A DNA stretch of 34,639 nt from Candidatus Kaiserbacteria bacterium RIFCSPHIGHO2_01_FULL_55_37. Its GTDB lineage: Bacteria; Patescibacteriota; Minisyncoccia; Phycocordibacterales; UBA2100. Each line of letters begins with the position of its first letter. Position 1 is the first letter of the stretch. A program made the translations under genes and the position numbers. This document shows, piece after piece, positions 17,566-27,097 of the stretch. The notes under the pieces were generated by a model. It was not told where the DNA came from. It saw only the letters and a list, made by a program, of their open reading frames with translations, and did no database searches. The stretch is from positions 1 to 34,639 of the forward strand of contig MFKY01000036.1 of the NCBI GenBank assembly GCA_001781175.1. Reading direction: 5' to 3'.

Positions 17566-17571
17566 CACCGG

Positions 17572-18375
17572 ATGAGTCGTCTACTTGTCTCGCTCTTATG
17601 CGCGACGGCACTTGTGCCGTTCGTCGCATTTGCGGCGCCGGGTGCCATGCCCGCAGGATTTGCCCCCGGCTCGCTCTGGCTTTCAAAGACCGAAGCGACA
17701 GCTGGCGAGTCGCTGAAAATATTTACGGTCGTCTACGACAGCACCACATCCCCCATTGAGGGCGACGTTGTCTTTCATGCCGATACTAAAGATACAGGCA
17801 CACAGCATTTCAAACTCGCCGCCGGGGAAACGCAGATACTTTCCGCGGACTGGGTCGCCACGGCGGGCACTCACACATTCAGCGCATCAATCAAGAATAT
17901 TACCGGTGTCAGTGGCACCGTCGCGAACACTGAGACAAATTCCGTGAGCATCAAGGTCGCCGAGCCGCCTCCTCCCCCGCCGCCGTCCGCGACGACGCAA
18001 GCGGTGAATACTGTTTCGAACGTCATCGCCTCGTCGACTCCCGTTGTCGTGAGCGTTGCGGAGAAAGTATTCGCCCTCAGCGAGTCGGTGCGTAACGGCG
18101 CAGTAGAAGCGCTCAAGAAACAACTTGCAGCGTCCGAGAGCCCCAAAGGACAGGTTCTCGGTGCCTCCACCTATCGCGCGCCACAAGGCGGCACCACCTC
18201 GGCTGACGCGGGAAATGGTTCTATCGTTGGTTCTATCTGGCGCGGCCTTTTGAGCGGTCTGCTTTTTGTCTGCAATCTGAAACTGCTTTTCTACGGCCTG
18301 CTCCTGTTCGTTATCTTCGTGCTCTACAAGCTTCTGCGCACAATGCTGAGAGAGCGCCGGGCACGCAGCTACTGA
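17572..18375 (+). CDS. Membrane-anchored extracytoplasmic Ig-like protein
   Basis: 267 residues. Signal peptide (about 1-21, ending AFA), a beta-rich domain at about 33-130 that resembles CARDB/Ig-like folds, a run of seven prolines (132-138), a Ser/Thr/Val-rich stretch, the motif GQVLGA at 193-198, and one C-terminal transmembrane helix (226-254) followed by a basic tail (RERRARSY). It probably exposes the Ig-like domain on the cell surface with a cytoplasmic C-terminus. Its partner is unknown. It is the only plus-strand gene in the surface block, and its end overlaps the convergent membrane-protein gene by 7 bases. Confidence 0.8.
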   Translation: MSRLLVSLLCATALVPFVAFAAPGAMPAGFAPGSLWLSKTEATAGESLKIFTVVYDSTTSPIEGDVVFHADTKDTGTQHFKLAAGETQILSADWVATAGTHTFSASIKNITGVSGTVANTETNSVSIKVAEPPPPPPPSATTQAVNTVSNVIASSTPVVVSVAEKVFALSESVRNGAVEALKKQLAASESPKGQVLGASTYRAPQGGTTSADAGNGSIVGSIWRGLLSGLLFVCNLKLLFYGLLLFVIFVLYKLLRTMLRERRARSY

Positions 18376-18914
18376 CCTTTCTTACTGTTTAGGAACTGCT
18401 CGCGCTCCAGCATTTCCTGGTCTATCTTTTCGTCCTCCTCTTCAAATTCGTCGATGGTCTCACGCTTTCCTATCTGGTGGAGCATGAAGGCGCGGAGCGT
18501 TTTCATGCTGAAGTAGAAAGCGAACAAAAATATGACGGCTATCGCCATCCGTAAGACGAATGCCAGCGGGGTAATGTTGTCGTACTGGAACATTCCCCAC
18601 ATCGCATATGAGACCATCCCGATGCCTGAGACAAGCGCCGTTGCTATCGGTACCCACCGGTCGCGCGGATTGATGACGGCCGAAAGTGCGACAGACATAA
18701 GTGCGGCGATGACAATGAGCGGGAATTCCCGGCGAAGCGTATTGGTGTAGAGGGGTGACGTTATTATCATGAGTGCGGATGCACCCAACAGAAGCTGGCG
18801 TACGGAATCACCGTAGTAATGCGGGATGCCCATGCGGCCCACGTTGGAGGTACCCCAAAAGAAATCCGCGAGTCCGCCGTCGCCGCCCGAGCCGCCGCCT
18901 CCGCCGTCTGACAT
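18369..18914 (-). CDS. Small integral membrane protein, function unknown
   Basis: 181 residues from ATG 18914. The N-terminus is Gly-rich (MSDGGGGGSGGDGG), followed by a possible short amphipathic stretch and four hydrophobic helices (about 43-57, 65-82, 89-109, 115-135). The cytoplasmic tail is strongly acidic then mixed (DEFEEEDEKIDQEM). I recognise no family. It follows the RNHCP gene by 19 bases in the same direction and is likely cotranscribed with it. Longer upstream starts would lack the typical soluble Gly-rich beginning and overlap the RNHCP gene. Confidence 0.65.
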   Translation of the reverse strand: MSDGGGGGSGGDGGLADFFWGTSNVGRMGIPHYYGDSVRQLLLGASALMIITSPLYTNTLRREFPLIVIAALMSVALSAVINPRDRWVPIATALVSGIGMVSYAMWGMFQYDNITPLAFVLRMAIAVIFLFAFYFSMKTLRAFMLHQIGKRETIDEFEEEDEKIDQEMLEREQFLNSKKGQ

Positions 18915-18933
18915 ACTCACGCATGATGCCACG

Positions 18934-19224
18934 TCAGCGATTTCCCGCAATGGTAAGGACTGCGTGCATGTCGTCGCCCTTAGCAACGTCTATCAACCGC
19001 TCCGCTTTGCAGCGAAGGCAGCGTTGGATGATGCGATACTTCGGCGTTGTGCCCGAAATTGCGACCGGCTTCATAAGTCCCCCGCATCTCTCCGCCCTAT
19101 CCCCCGGCTCCACATCCACATGCTTGCTCCAGAGACATTCCGGACAGTGATTGGTGTACCCGTCACCTGTGACGTTGGTATTGCAATGCTCACACGTGAA
19201 GTTCTCGATGGTTCTTTTAAACAT
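18934..19224 (-). CDS. RNHCP-domain zinc-ribbon protein
   Basis: 96 residues starting MFKRTIENFTCEHC. It has the RNHCP family layout: CEHC, then YTNHCPECLWSKHVDVEPGDRAERCGG, then CLRC near the end, giving three Cys/His clusters suited to binding one or two zinc ions. The family is small and cytoplasmic, named after a conserved motif, and of unknown function. I prefer ATG 19224 over upstream starts because it begins the conserved FKRTIEDFxCEHC sequence. A diverged copy of this beginning lies directly upstream (19217-19318), separated by a hairpin. Confidence 0.85.
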   Translation of the reverse strand: MFKRTIENFTCEHCNTNVTGDGYTNHCPECLWSKHVDVEPGDRAERCGGLMKPVAISGTTPKYRIIQRCLRCKAERLIDVAKGDDMHAVLTIAGNR

Positions 19225-19318
19225 AGGTGATGGCCGCAGCCTGCCCCGTTGGAAGCGCGACGCGCTTTCCAATGGGGTGTTCGCAGACAAAATCCTCGAC
19301 CATTCTCTTGAAACTCAT
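19217..19318 (-). pseudogene. Broken RNHCP-like 5' fragment with a hairpin insertion
   Basis: ATG at 19318, 9 bases after the stop of the gene upstream, opens a 33-codon frame that begins MSFKRMVEDFVCEH, closely matching the intact gene's MFKRTIENFTCEHC. The similarity then stops and the frame runs through a palindrome (19244-19277), coding PIGKRVALPTGQ, before ending in a stop that overlaps the ATG of the intact gene. It looks like the remnant of an older RNHCP paralogue disrupted by a palindromic element; a translated coupling peptide is an alternative. Confidence 0.55.
19244..19277. repeat. Palindromic element at the RNHCP start
   Basis: Arms CCCCGTTGGAAGCGCG (19244-19259) and CGCGCTTTCCAATGGGG (19261-19277) pair over about 16 bases with one mismatch and one extra base. 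The outer part CCCCGTTGGAAGC resembles CCCCGTTAGAAGC at ahcY (31260-31272). Confidence 0.75.
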
Positions 19319-19327
19319 AGCCGTACG

Positions 19328-21271
19328 TCAGCGGACAAATACCGCCGCATTGCGCCGTGTCTGCGTACCGGATTGTGACGTACAGGAGAGCGTAAAGACG
19401 AGCGAACCGGAGGACATGAGCGGACTGGTCGTGACGACTTTCGAGCCCGCGTTGCCCATCGCGATGACCGCAGAGCCCACGCGCACGACACACGGCGAAG
19501 CGGTACTCATGTCTTTTGAAGACCACGAAACGGTGACCGCACCCCCCTTCGCGACTTCCTGCGGCTCTACGACGATAGCGCTTGAGTACGCGGCGGTAGA
19601 GGTAGAACCTCCCAAAGCCTGCTGCAGCTGCTCCGCTACCGACGGCCCCGTAACGGCGTTTTGCACTTGTTGAATTTGTTGTGAGGTCTGGGGCGCTTGT
19701 GTTTGCTGCACACTAGCTTGGGACTGCGTTTGTGTTTGGGCGACGGGAGCAGGAGTTGCCTGCGCAAATGGGCTGCCGTATCCTATGGCCGTTGGCGCAG
19801 GCGGCGCGGCGGGGTTCATGCTGAAAGCCGAGCCGTACTGTGTGCCGCCGTTCGTCCCGTACATAGTTCTCGCAATGTAGCCCGGCGTGCCTTCAGGCAA
19901 GACGTCTGTGCCAAGCGCCACCTGCAGACCTTTTTGGAGTTGCTCGGGCGTGTAAATAACTCCGCGACCGTTCTCAAAACGCGACGACGCCATCATGATG
20001 GCCGCTATCTGCTGAGTGTTGTTGGGGTCTATGGTCTGATTCACTGGGATGCCTGTCTGCGAAGAAATAAATGCCGCATACTGCGAACAATTCGACGTCG
20101 AGTAGCCGTTGCAGAATGCTCCCAATATCGTGTTGTTGCCGGTCCCGAAATACCGCGGGCTCGTCATGAGCAAATTCGCCTGCGCTGCGATGCCGCCTTC
20201 TATCGTGTCATAACACGTCGTGTTGTTGGCGAGACCGCACGGACGGCCGCCGTACTTGGCTTGCCACGCCGTGAATGTGAGCGCGCCGGGATTGTTGGCC
20301 GCGCACGTAAGCGTGCTCGGATTCGGTACACTGCACGCCTCCCCGCATCCGCCCATTCCCTGCTGATAGCACATCGGCACCAAGACCTCAGCAATGCTGG
20401 GCTGAGCCGGCGTATCAGGGGCCTCCGTAAATGTGCTGCGCGCAGAAATGTCGAGCGTACCCGGAGTTTCCGGGTCGGTCAGGTTTCCATCCTTTATCAA
20501 CATCGCCCGGAGAGCGACCTTATCGGTCAGATTCGGATTGAGTCCGAGCGACTCCGCTTCGGCTTTGATTGCGGCCTCGTTCCCTTGCGAAACCGCATAT
20601 ATCGCCCGTATGGCCGCCAGGTTGTCCTTTGCTACGATGGCTTCCGCCTGTTCTACAGGAATCTGAAAACCCGCGGCAAGCTGTTCGGCGACCATCCTTT
20701 GTCCCCCGGGCGTTCCAAGGTCGACCGGCGCAACAACGGCTACACCTACGTCGGGCTGAGCGAGCGAGTCGAGCCCGTCGAGCGCATCACTGAGCCTCTG
20801 TTCCGCCACCGAGTTGATGACTCCCGTAAGATTGGAGACATCGCAGCGGGACTTTGCGGGAATTATTTGCTCTTTGAGGCCCGTGATCTTTACGATAACT
20901 CTCGGATGCGTCTGACCCTTGTCGCAACCCCGGTTGTCCTTCCTGGCATCCTGCGCCTGAGGATCCGCCTCAGTTTTCCTGCATTTGTTTTGCCCCGCGA
21001 CCGTAACAGTGATACCCGTCATGGCAACGTTCAACGTAACCGCTTCATCAAAGCAGGCGCTTGGACACAAAACTTTCTTGTTCAAGTAACTTCGTACTTC
21101 TGTCGCAGGAGAAGTGAAGCCAAATGACTTCGGCGCACCGCTTGGATTCCCTGCCGTTCCGTTCGGACAAATGCTGGCCGGACCCATCGAAACAAATTCA
21201 GCGGCGGCCGGTACCGGTGCAAGGACTGCGACTGCTACAAACAACACTAAAAAGATACGCGCGTGACGCAT
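19328..21271 (-). CDS. Secreted protein with putative muralytic NNPGAL domain and C-terminal Ig-like domain
   Basis: 647 residues from ATG 21271. Signal peptide of about 24 residues (ARIFLVLFVAVAVLAP). A Cys-containing N-terminal region follows (KVLCPSACFDEAVTL). Residues about 290-470 contain CGEACSVPN and then a domain with NNPGALTFTAWQAKYGG, TIEGGIAAQANLL and YAAFISSQTGIPVNQTI, an arrangement like phage-type NNPGNL lytic or transglycosylase proteins. A Gln/Thr/Pro/Ala-rich linker leads to an Ig-like domain (VEPQEVAKGGAVTVSWSSKD) common in Parcubacteria. It is probably exported and may cut or bind peptidoglycan; the catalytic residue is not clear. It lies downstream of atpC with its own -10 box. 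An ATG nine bases upstream (21280) is possible. Confidence 0.7.
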   Translation of the reverse strand: MRHARIFLVLFVAVAVLAPVPAAAEFVSMGPASICPNGTAGNPSGAPKSFGFTSPATEVRSYLNKKVLCPSACFDEAVTLNVAMTGITVTVAGQNKCRKTEADPQAQDARKDNRGCDKGQTHPRVIVKITGLKEQIIPAKSRCDVSNLTGVINSVAEQRLSDALDGLDSLAQPDVGVAVVAPVDLGTPGGQRMVAEQLAAGFQIPVEQAEAIVAKDNLAAIRAIYAVSQGNEAAIKAEAESLGLNPNLTDKVALRAMLIKDGNLTDPETPGTLDISARSTFTEAPDTPAQPSIAEVLVPMCYQQGMGGCGEACSVPNPSTLTCAANNPGALTFTAWQAKYGGRPCGLANNTTCYDTIEGGIAAQANLLMTSPRYFGTGNNTILGAFCNGYSTSNCSQYAAFISSQTGIPVNQTIDPNNTQQIAAIMMASSRFENGRGVIYTPEQLQKGLQVALGTDVLPEGTPGYIARTMYGTNGGTQYGSAFSMNPAAPPAPTAIGYGSPFAQATPAPVAQTQTQSQASVQQTQAPQTSQQIQQVQNAVTGPSVAEQLQQALGGSTSTAAYSSAIVVEPQEVAKGGAVTVSWSSKDMSTASPCVVRVGSAVIAMGNAGSKVVTTSPLMSSGSLVFTLSCTSQSGTQTRRNAAVFVR

Positions 21272-21278
21272 TGCATTC

Positions 21279-21284
21279 ATTGTA
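21279..21284 (-). promoter_or_regulatory. -10 box of the secreted NNPGAL protein gene
   Basis: TACAAT ending 7 bases before ATG 21271, inside the intergenic region after atpC. It favours the shorter start and a leaderless transcript separate from the ATP synthase operon. Confidence 0.5.
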
Positions 21285-21327
21285 CTGCCTCGCGAGCGTT
21301 GAAGGCGCTTCACTGTTGAAAACAAGC

Positions 21328-21582
21328 CTACAACAGAACGATTGCCCGACTTTCCGAGCACTCGAGGATGCCGCTGTCTATCTTGAATTGCTTTGCGGGC
21401 CCATCGGCCTCCCGCACCGTTATCGTTCCCGCCTTCAGCGTAGTGACGATGGGTTCATGCTGCGCGAGTATGGTGAGCTCTCCTGCCGCGCCTGGCAGCG
21501 TCGCAGAGACAGCAGCGCCGTCAAAGCGCGTCTCGCCGACGCTCGCGATGGTCAGATGAAATGTGCTTGAGTTGCTGGCCAT
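21328..21582 (-). CDS. atpC: ATP synthase epsilon subunit, beta-sandwich only
   Basis: 84 residues; a typical epsilon subunit is about 130-140. The sequence matches the N-terminal beta-sandwich (FHLTIASVGETRFDGAAVSATLPGAAGELTILAQHEPIVTTLKAGTI), which joins the c-ring to gamma. The C-terminal two-helix domain, which inhibits ATP hydrolysis in many bacteria, is absent. The gene ends with a clear stop and no frameshift is visible, so truncation is natural. It is the last ATP synthase gene and starts 29 bases after atpD. Confidence 0.93.
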   Translation of the reverse strand: MASNSSTFHLTIASVGETRFDGAAVSATLPGAAGELTILAQHEPIVTTLKAGTITVREADGPAKQFKIDSGILECSESRAIVLL

Positions 21583-21603
21583 ACCTTTTACAGAGCGTGA
21601 CTA

Positions 21604-23169
<1,566 letters not shown>

Positions 23170-23180
23170 ATTGTGAGGGG

Positions 23181-23209
23181 ATTATACCTTCTTTCGATTA
23201 ATTTTCTAC
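23181..23209 (-). promoter_or_regulatory. Internal promoter before the small ORF and atpD
   Basis: TAGAAA (23209-23204), 17-base spacer, perfect TATAAT (23186-23181). The -35 overlaps the atpG stop codon. It would allow extra transcription of the small ORF, atpD and atpC. Confidence 0.55.
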
Positions 23210-24144
23210 CGCATTGCTTCTATACCACTCGTGATCTCGGACACCTCGCGGGTGATGGCGGCTTGGCGGACTTTGTTGAAGGTGCGGGTGAGACCCTTGG
23301 CCATGTCGCGCGCCTTGTCGGTTGCGCTCTTCATCGCGACCATGCGCGCGCTGTGTTCCGACGCTTTGGTCTCGAGAAGCGCGTGAAATACCGCAACGTT
23401 GGCAAGCTTCGGGAGTACTTCCGCAAGCACGGTTGCCGCATCAGGCTCCATCGTGTATGCGACGGGACCTTCTCCATTCCCGCCCTTCCCATTTCTTCTC
23501 GCTATTGCGGCATACTTCCCCTTTTCAGGCACAATACCCTCAACGATCTCCTGGAGGATTTGTCTGCGCAGGGGCAATATCTGGCGCATGATGGGTTCCT
23601 GCTCGAATGTCGAGAGGAAATTCGTATATGCCATATACACCTTGCGCGCATCTCCGGTGGTCTGTAGTGCGGTGATGCGACTTGTTATGTCGCGGACCTC
23701 AAGCTCCGAGACGCCGTCAGTAATATTGGTCTCATGGTGCAGCACTCGATATCCGTTGCGCTGCGCAAATTCATGTCCGCGCTTGCCCAGACAGATAAAT
23801 TCGAGGGTCTGTGGCGATAGATCATGTTCTTTGATGAACTCAATCACTTTTCTTATCACCGCCGCATTCAGACTGCCTGCCAGACCTTTGTCGCTTGTTA
23901 CGAGAACTATGCACGTTATGTTCTTGCTTGGTTCCTTATGCACCAGGGGATGCCTCTCCACGTCGACGCTGCCTGCAATGTGCGAAAGCACCCGTAGCGC
24001 CGCGCGCGCGTACGCGCGCGTGGAAAGTGCGCGCCCCTGCGATTTGCGCATTTTCACCGCGGAAACCGCTTCCATCGCGTGAGTCACTGTTCCCGTCTTC
24101 TTGTACGAGAGGATCTTTGATTTGATGCTTTTCAGGTTTGCCAT
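23206..24144 (-). CDS. atpG: ATP synthase gamma subunit
   Basis: 312 residues, the central rotor shaft of F1. The N-terminal helix (MANLKSIKSKILSYKKTGTVTHAMEAVSAVKMRKSQ) and the C-terminal helix (MKSATDKARDMAKGLTRTFNKVRQAAITREVSEITSG) are conserved and form the coiled coil inside the alpha/beta ring; SDKGLAGSLN is the family motif. It is slightly longer than the usual 285-290, mainly through an insert with GNGEGPVAYT near residue 220. It lies between atpA and the small membrane ORF. Confidence 0.97.
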   Translation of the reverse strand: MANLKSIKSKILSYKKTGTVTHAMEAVSAVKMRKSQGRALSTRAYARAALRVLSHIAGSVDVERHPLVHKEPSKNITCIVLVTSDKGLAGSLNAAVIRKVIEFIKEHDLSPQTLEFICLGKRGHEFAQRNGYRVLHHETNITDGVSELEVRDITSRITALQTTGDARKVYMAYTNFLSTFEQEPIMRQILPLRRQILQEIVEGIVPEKGKYAAIARRNGKGGNGEGPVAYTMEPDAATVLAEVLPKLANVAVFHALLETKASEHSARMVAMKSATDKARDMAKGLTRTFNKVRQAAITREVSEITSGIEAMR

Positions 24145-24185
24145 ATTAGAGATTGTTGTGAGTTTACGAACTACAAGCTCTTATA

Positions 24186-24204
24186 CCCTGAGCCTGTCGA
24201 AGGG
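24186..24204. repeat. Dispersed CCCTGAGC..GTCGAAGGG repeat
   Basis: CCCTGAGCCTGTCGAAGGG between atpA and atpG. This REP-like sequence is widespread in bacterial genomes. A partial copy (25807-25820) lies on the other side of atpA. Confidence 0.8.
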
Positions 24205-24208
24205 TTGT

Positions 24209-25792
24209 CTACTTTCCGACACTGAACAATTCGGCGTGAGCAAGTCTAAACTCTTCCATCGCTTTATTGAGCTCCTTCTTCGCGTCCTCGGAGAGTTGCC
24301 CCGTCTTCTTGATGGCCGCAAGAGTCTTCGAGTACTGACCGTCGAGGAATTCCATGAGCTGCCCTTCGACCTCGGTGACTTTATTCACCGGTACGTCGAG
24401 GAAGAACGCGTGTCCGGCGGCATACAGCGCGGCGACCTGACGTTCGAGCGGTATCGGAGCGCCGTTTTTTTGCTTGAGCACCTCCACCATGCGTCGGCCT
24501 GATTCGATGCGGTCGGCCGTCGCCTTATCGAGATCGGAAGCGAATTGCATGAATGCTTCGAGCTCGCGGAATTGCGCAAGCTCCAGCTTGATACCGCCGG
24601 CGACGCTCTTCATCGCTTTGGTCTGCGCCGCAGAACCCACGCGTGAAACCGAAATACCCACATCGATTGCCGGTTTGATGCCCTTGTTGAAGAGGTCGGT
24701 CACGAGGAACATCTGGCCGTCGGTGATTGAGATGACGTTGGTCGGAATGTAGCCGGATACGTCGCCTTCCTGCGTTTCGATGATGGGTAGCGCCGTGATG
24801 GAACCGCCACCCTTCTCTTCGCTCAAGCGGCAGGCGCGCTCAAGAAGCCGTGAGTGCAAGTAGAAGACGTCGCCCGGGTAGGCTTCGCGGCCCGGCGGGC
24901 GGCGCAAGAGGAGCGAGAGCTGACGGTACGCGGTCGCCTGCTTGGAAAGGTCGTCGTATATGATGAGGACGTCGCGTCCCTTGTCCATGAAATATTCTCC
25001 GATGGCGACACCTGAAAACGGTGCGAGGTACTGGAGCGCGGCGGGGGCCGATGCGGGCGCGTCAACGATGATGGTGTAATCCATTGCGCCCTGCTCGCGC
25101 AGCTGCTGCGCGATGCGCGCGGTCTTGCTCTCCTTCTGGCCGATGGCGACGTAGATACAGATGGGACGTGTGGCTTCCGGTTCGTACTTTTGGTTGATTA
25201 TCGCGTCTATGGCGACGGTGGTCTTGCCCGTGCCTCTATCCCCGATGATGAGCTCGCGTTGACCGCGACCGATGGGAATCATCGCGTCGATGGCTTTCGT
25301 CCCGGTCGCAAGCGGCACTGTTACGGATTTACGGTCGATGACTCCCGCGGCTTGCCGCTCGATAGGCATGAGGGTCGTTTTCTTGAACGGTCCCTTGCCG
25401 TCGATGTGCTCGCCCAAGGCATTGACCACGCGGCCGAGCATCTCCGCGCTCGCCGGCACCGAAAGGATTCGCCCCGTCGATTTGACAGTCATACCTTCGG
25501 ATACGCGCGCGGTATCGCCGAGGATGGTGGCACGGACCCCGTCTTCTTCAAGGTTGAGAATGAGGCCGAAAAGTTCGCCCTGCGCTTCTCCTCCGGCGGA
25601 CATGGTGCCCTTTAGCTTCTTGCCCTTTCCCTCCTCGAAGAGAAGCACCTCGCTCATCACGGCCTTACTCAGTCCGTCGATTGCGACGACGCCGTCGCCC
25701 ACGGCGACCACACGCCCCACATGCTCGCCTTCGTGCGCGGGGGCGATATTCCCGATTTCCTTGATTATCTTCTCGACGGTTGCTGAATCCAT
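24209..25792 (-). CDS. atpA: ATP synthase alpha subunit
   Basis: 527 residues, the non-catalytic nucleotide-binding subunit of F1. P-loop GDRGTGKT at residues 184-191, and the alpha-specific region [30 protein letters not shown] with the arginine finger (SRVG). The N-terminal barrel contains an extra segment of about 14 residues ([15 protein letters not shown]) relative to typical alpha subunits, otherwise length is normal. It is followed after 64 bases, which hold a dispersed repeat, by atpG, and preceded by atpH with a 27-base gap. Confidence 0.98.
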   Translation of the reverse strand: MDSATVEKIIKEIGNIAPAHEGEHVGRVVAVGDGVVAIDGLSKAVMSEVLLFEEGKGKKLKGTMSAGGEAQGELFGLILNLEEDGVRATILGDTARVSEGMTVKSTGRILSVPASAEMLGRVVNALGEHIDGKGPFKKTTLMPIERQAAGVIDRKSVTVPLATGTKAIDAMIPIGRGQRELIIGDRGTGKTTVAIDAIINQKYEPEATRPICIYVAIGQKESKTARIAQQLREQGAMDYTIIVDAPASAPAALQYLAPFSGVAIGEYFMDKGRDVLIIYDDLSKQATAYRQLSLLLRRPPGREAYPGDVFYLHSRLLERACRLSEEKGGGSITALPIIETQEGDVSGYIPTNVISITDGQMFLVTDLFNKGIKPAIDVGISVSRVGSAAQTKAMKSVAGGIKLELAQFRELEAFMQFASDLDKATADRIESGRRMVEVLKQKNGAPIPLERQVAALYAAGHAFFLDVPVNKVTEVEGQLMEFLDGQYSKTLAAIKKTGQLSEDAKKELNKAMEEFRLAHAELFSVGK

Positions 25793-25806
25793 AGTGTTAC
25801 TTGTGG

Positions 25807-25820
25807 TGAGCCGGTCGAAC
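25807..25820. repeat. Partial copy of the CCTGAGC..GTCGAAGG repeat
   Basis: TGAGCCGGTCGAAC, 12 of 14 bases matching the copy at 24186-24204, in the gap between atpH and atpA and touching the atpH stop. Confidence 0.45.
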
Positions 25821-26206
25821 TATGCGGTCACGCGATTATATAATTCGATTAATTGATTCTTGTAACTTGCGTCCACGAGCGTCTCTTTGCCCTCGAGGCG
25901 CCAGCCGCCGATAAGCGTATCGTCGACTTGCGTCTTGAGAGCCTTTGTCTCGACTCCCATGCGGGAGAGCGCATCTTTGATTTCCTTGTGCGCCCGTCGC
26001 TCGTCCTTTTCGCGCGCTACCGTGAGCACCACATCGGTCCGCTTTGCTTCGCGCTGTGCGATGCGTGCAAATGCGCGTGCGATGCGAGGCATCAATTGTT
26101 CCCGGCCATGCGCTTTCAGGGTGTCCCGGAGCGCATGTACGGCTTTGGCCGGAGTCATCCCGCCCTCCACCATCTTCCACAATGCCTGTGCATACGCTGT
26201 CTCCAT
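25820..26206 (-). CDS. atpH: ATP synthase delta subunit, short form
   Basis: 128 residues; typical delta (OSCP) is about 175. The N-terminal helical part that binds the tip of F1 is reduced (METAYAQALWKMVEGG), whereas the C-terminal signature is clear (DDTLIGGWRLEGKETLVDASYKNQL), the region that contacts the b subunits. Position between atpF and atpA fixes the assignment. It starts 5 bases after the atpF stop. Confidence 0.9.
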   Translation of the reverse strand: METAYAQALWKMVEGGMTPAKAVHALRDTLKAHGREQLMPRIARAFARIAQREAKRTDVVLTVAREKDERRAHKEIKDALSRMGVETKALKTQVDDTLIGGWRLEGKETLVDASYKNQLIELYNRVTA

Positions 26207-26211
26207 AATTA

Positions 26212-26661
26212 TTACGCGGACTTTTCGCGGAGAATTTTCTCCGCGGCAAGCACCGCCGCCCGCGCAATTCCTTTGGAGCTCTCGGCAAGCGCCATGCGCT
26301 TTGCTTCTTCGGCGTGTTCACCCGCTTCTTTAATGACGGCATTCGCGCGTGCCTCGGCGGCTTTTACTATTTCCGCACCCTTTTCATCGGCCCGACTCCG
26401 GGCTGCGGCGACCAATTGCTCAGCCTCTTTGGCCGCAGTGCCTATCATGCCGTCGCCCTCTACCTTGGCGTCGGCGAGCTTTCGTGCGGCCTCCTCGGCT
26501 GTCTTTACCCCCTCCGCGATTTTTTTCTGCCGCTCGTCAATGATGCGCAAAACCGGCTTGTACAGGAAGTATGTGAGTACGGAAAGCAGCAACCCGAAGT
26601 TGACCGCTTGCACGAGAAGCAGTTTCCAGTTGACACCGAAAGCTTCGAATAGTTCTGACAT
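26212..26661 (-). CDS. atpF: ATP synthase subunit b
   Basis: 149 residues, peripheral stalk. N-terminal membrane helix (about 12-34, LLLVQAVNFGLLLSVLTYFLYKP) with the typical KPVL after it, then a long Ala/Glu/Lys-rich amphipathic helix (ERQKKIAEGVKTAEEAARKLADAK) and a C-terminal helix ending EKILREKSA. Only one b gene is present, so a homodimer is expected. A -10 TAGTAT lies 6 bases before the ATG. A long inverted repeat separates it from atpE. Confidence 0.96.
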   Translation of the reverse strand: MSELFEAFGVNWKLLLVQAVNFGLLLSVLTYFLYKPVLRIIDERQKKIAEGVKTAEEAARKLADAKVEGDGMIGTAAKEAEQLVAAARSRADEKGAEIVKAAEARANAVIKEAGEHAEEAKRMALAESSKGIARAAVLAAEKILREKSA

Positions 26662-26678
26662 GATTTGATACTACAACC

Positions 26679-27050
<372 letters not shown>

Positions 27051-27062
27051 TTCGACCGCCCC

Positions 27063-27092
27063 ATCATAGCACGCAAAAACCGCATTTTTCAA
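27063..27092 (-). promoter_or_regulatory. Distal promoter of atpE, overlapping the terminator
   Basis: TTGAAA (27092-27087), 18-base spacer, TATGAT (27068-27063). The -35 lies in the loop and right arm of the terminator after atpB. Transcripts would have a leader of about 40 bases. Confidence 0.55.
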
Positions 27093-27097
27093 TGCGG
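27075..27097 (-). terminator. Terminator overlapping the atpB stop codon
   Basis: On the minus strand CCGCATT-GAAA-AATGCGG followed by TTTTT. The TGA stop of atpB is at the stem-loop boundary. It should end or reduce read-through from atpB into atpE. Confidence 0.85.

Noticed and set aside
19697-21127. Long plus-strand reading frame of 476 codons opposite the NNPGAL protein
   Set aside because: It is antisense to a gene with a signal peptide and recognisable domains; its product is Arg/Cys-rich and shows no family motif.
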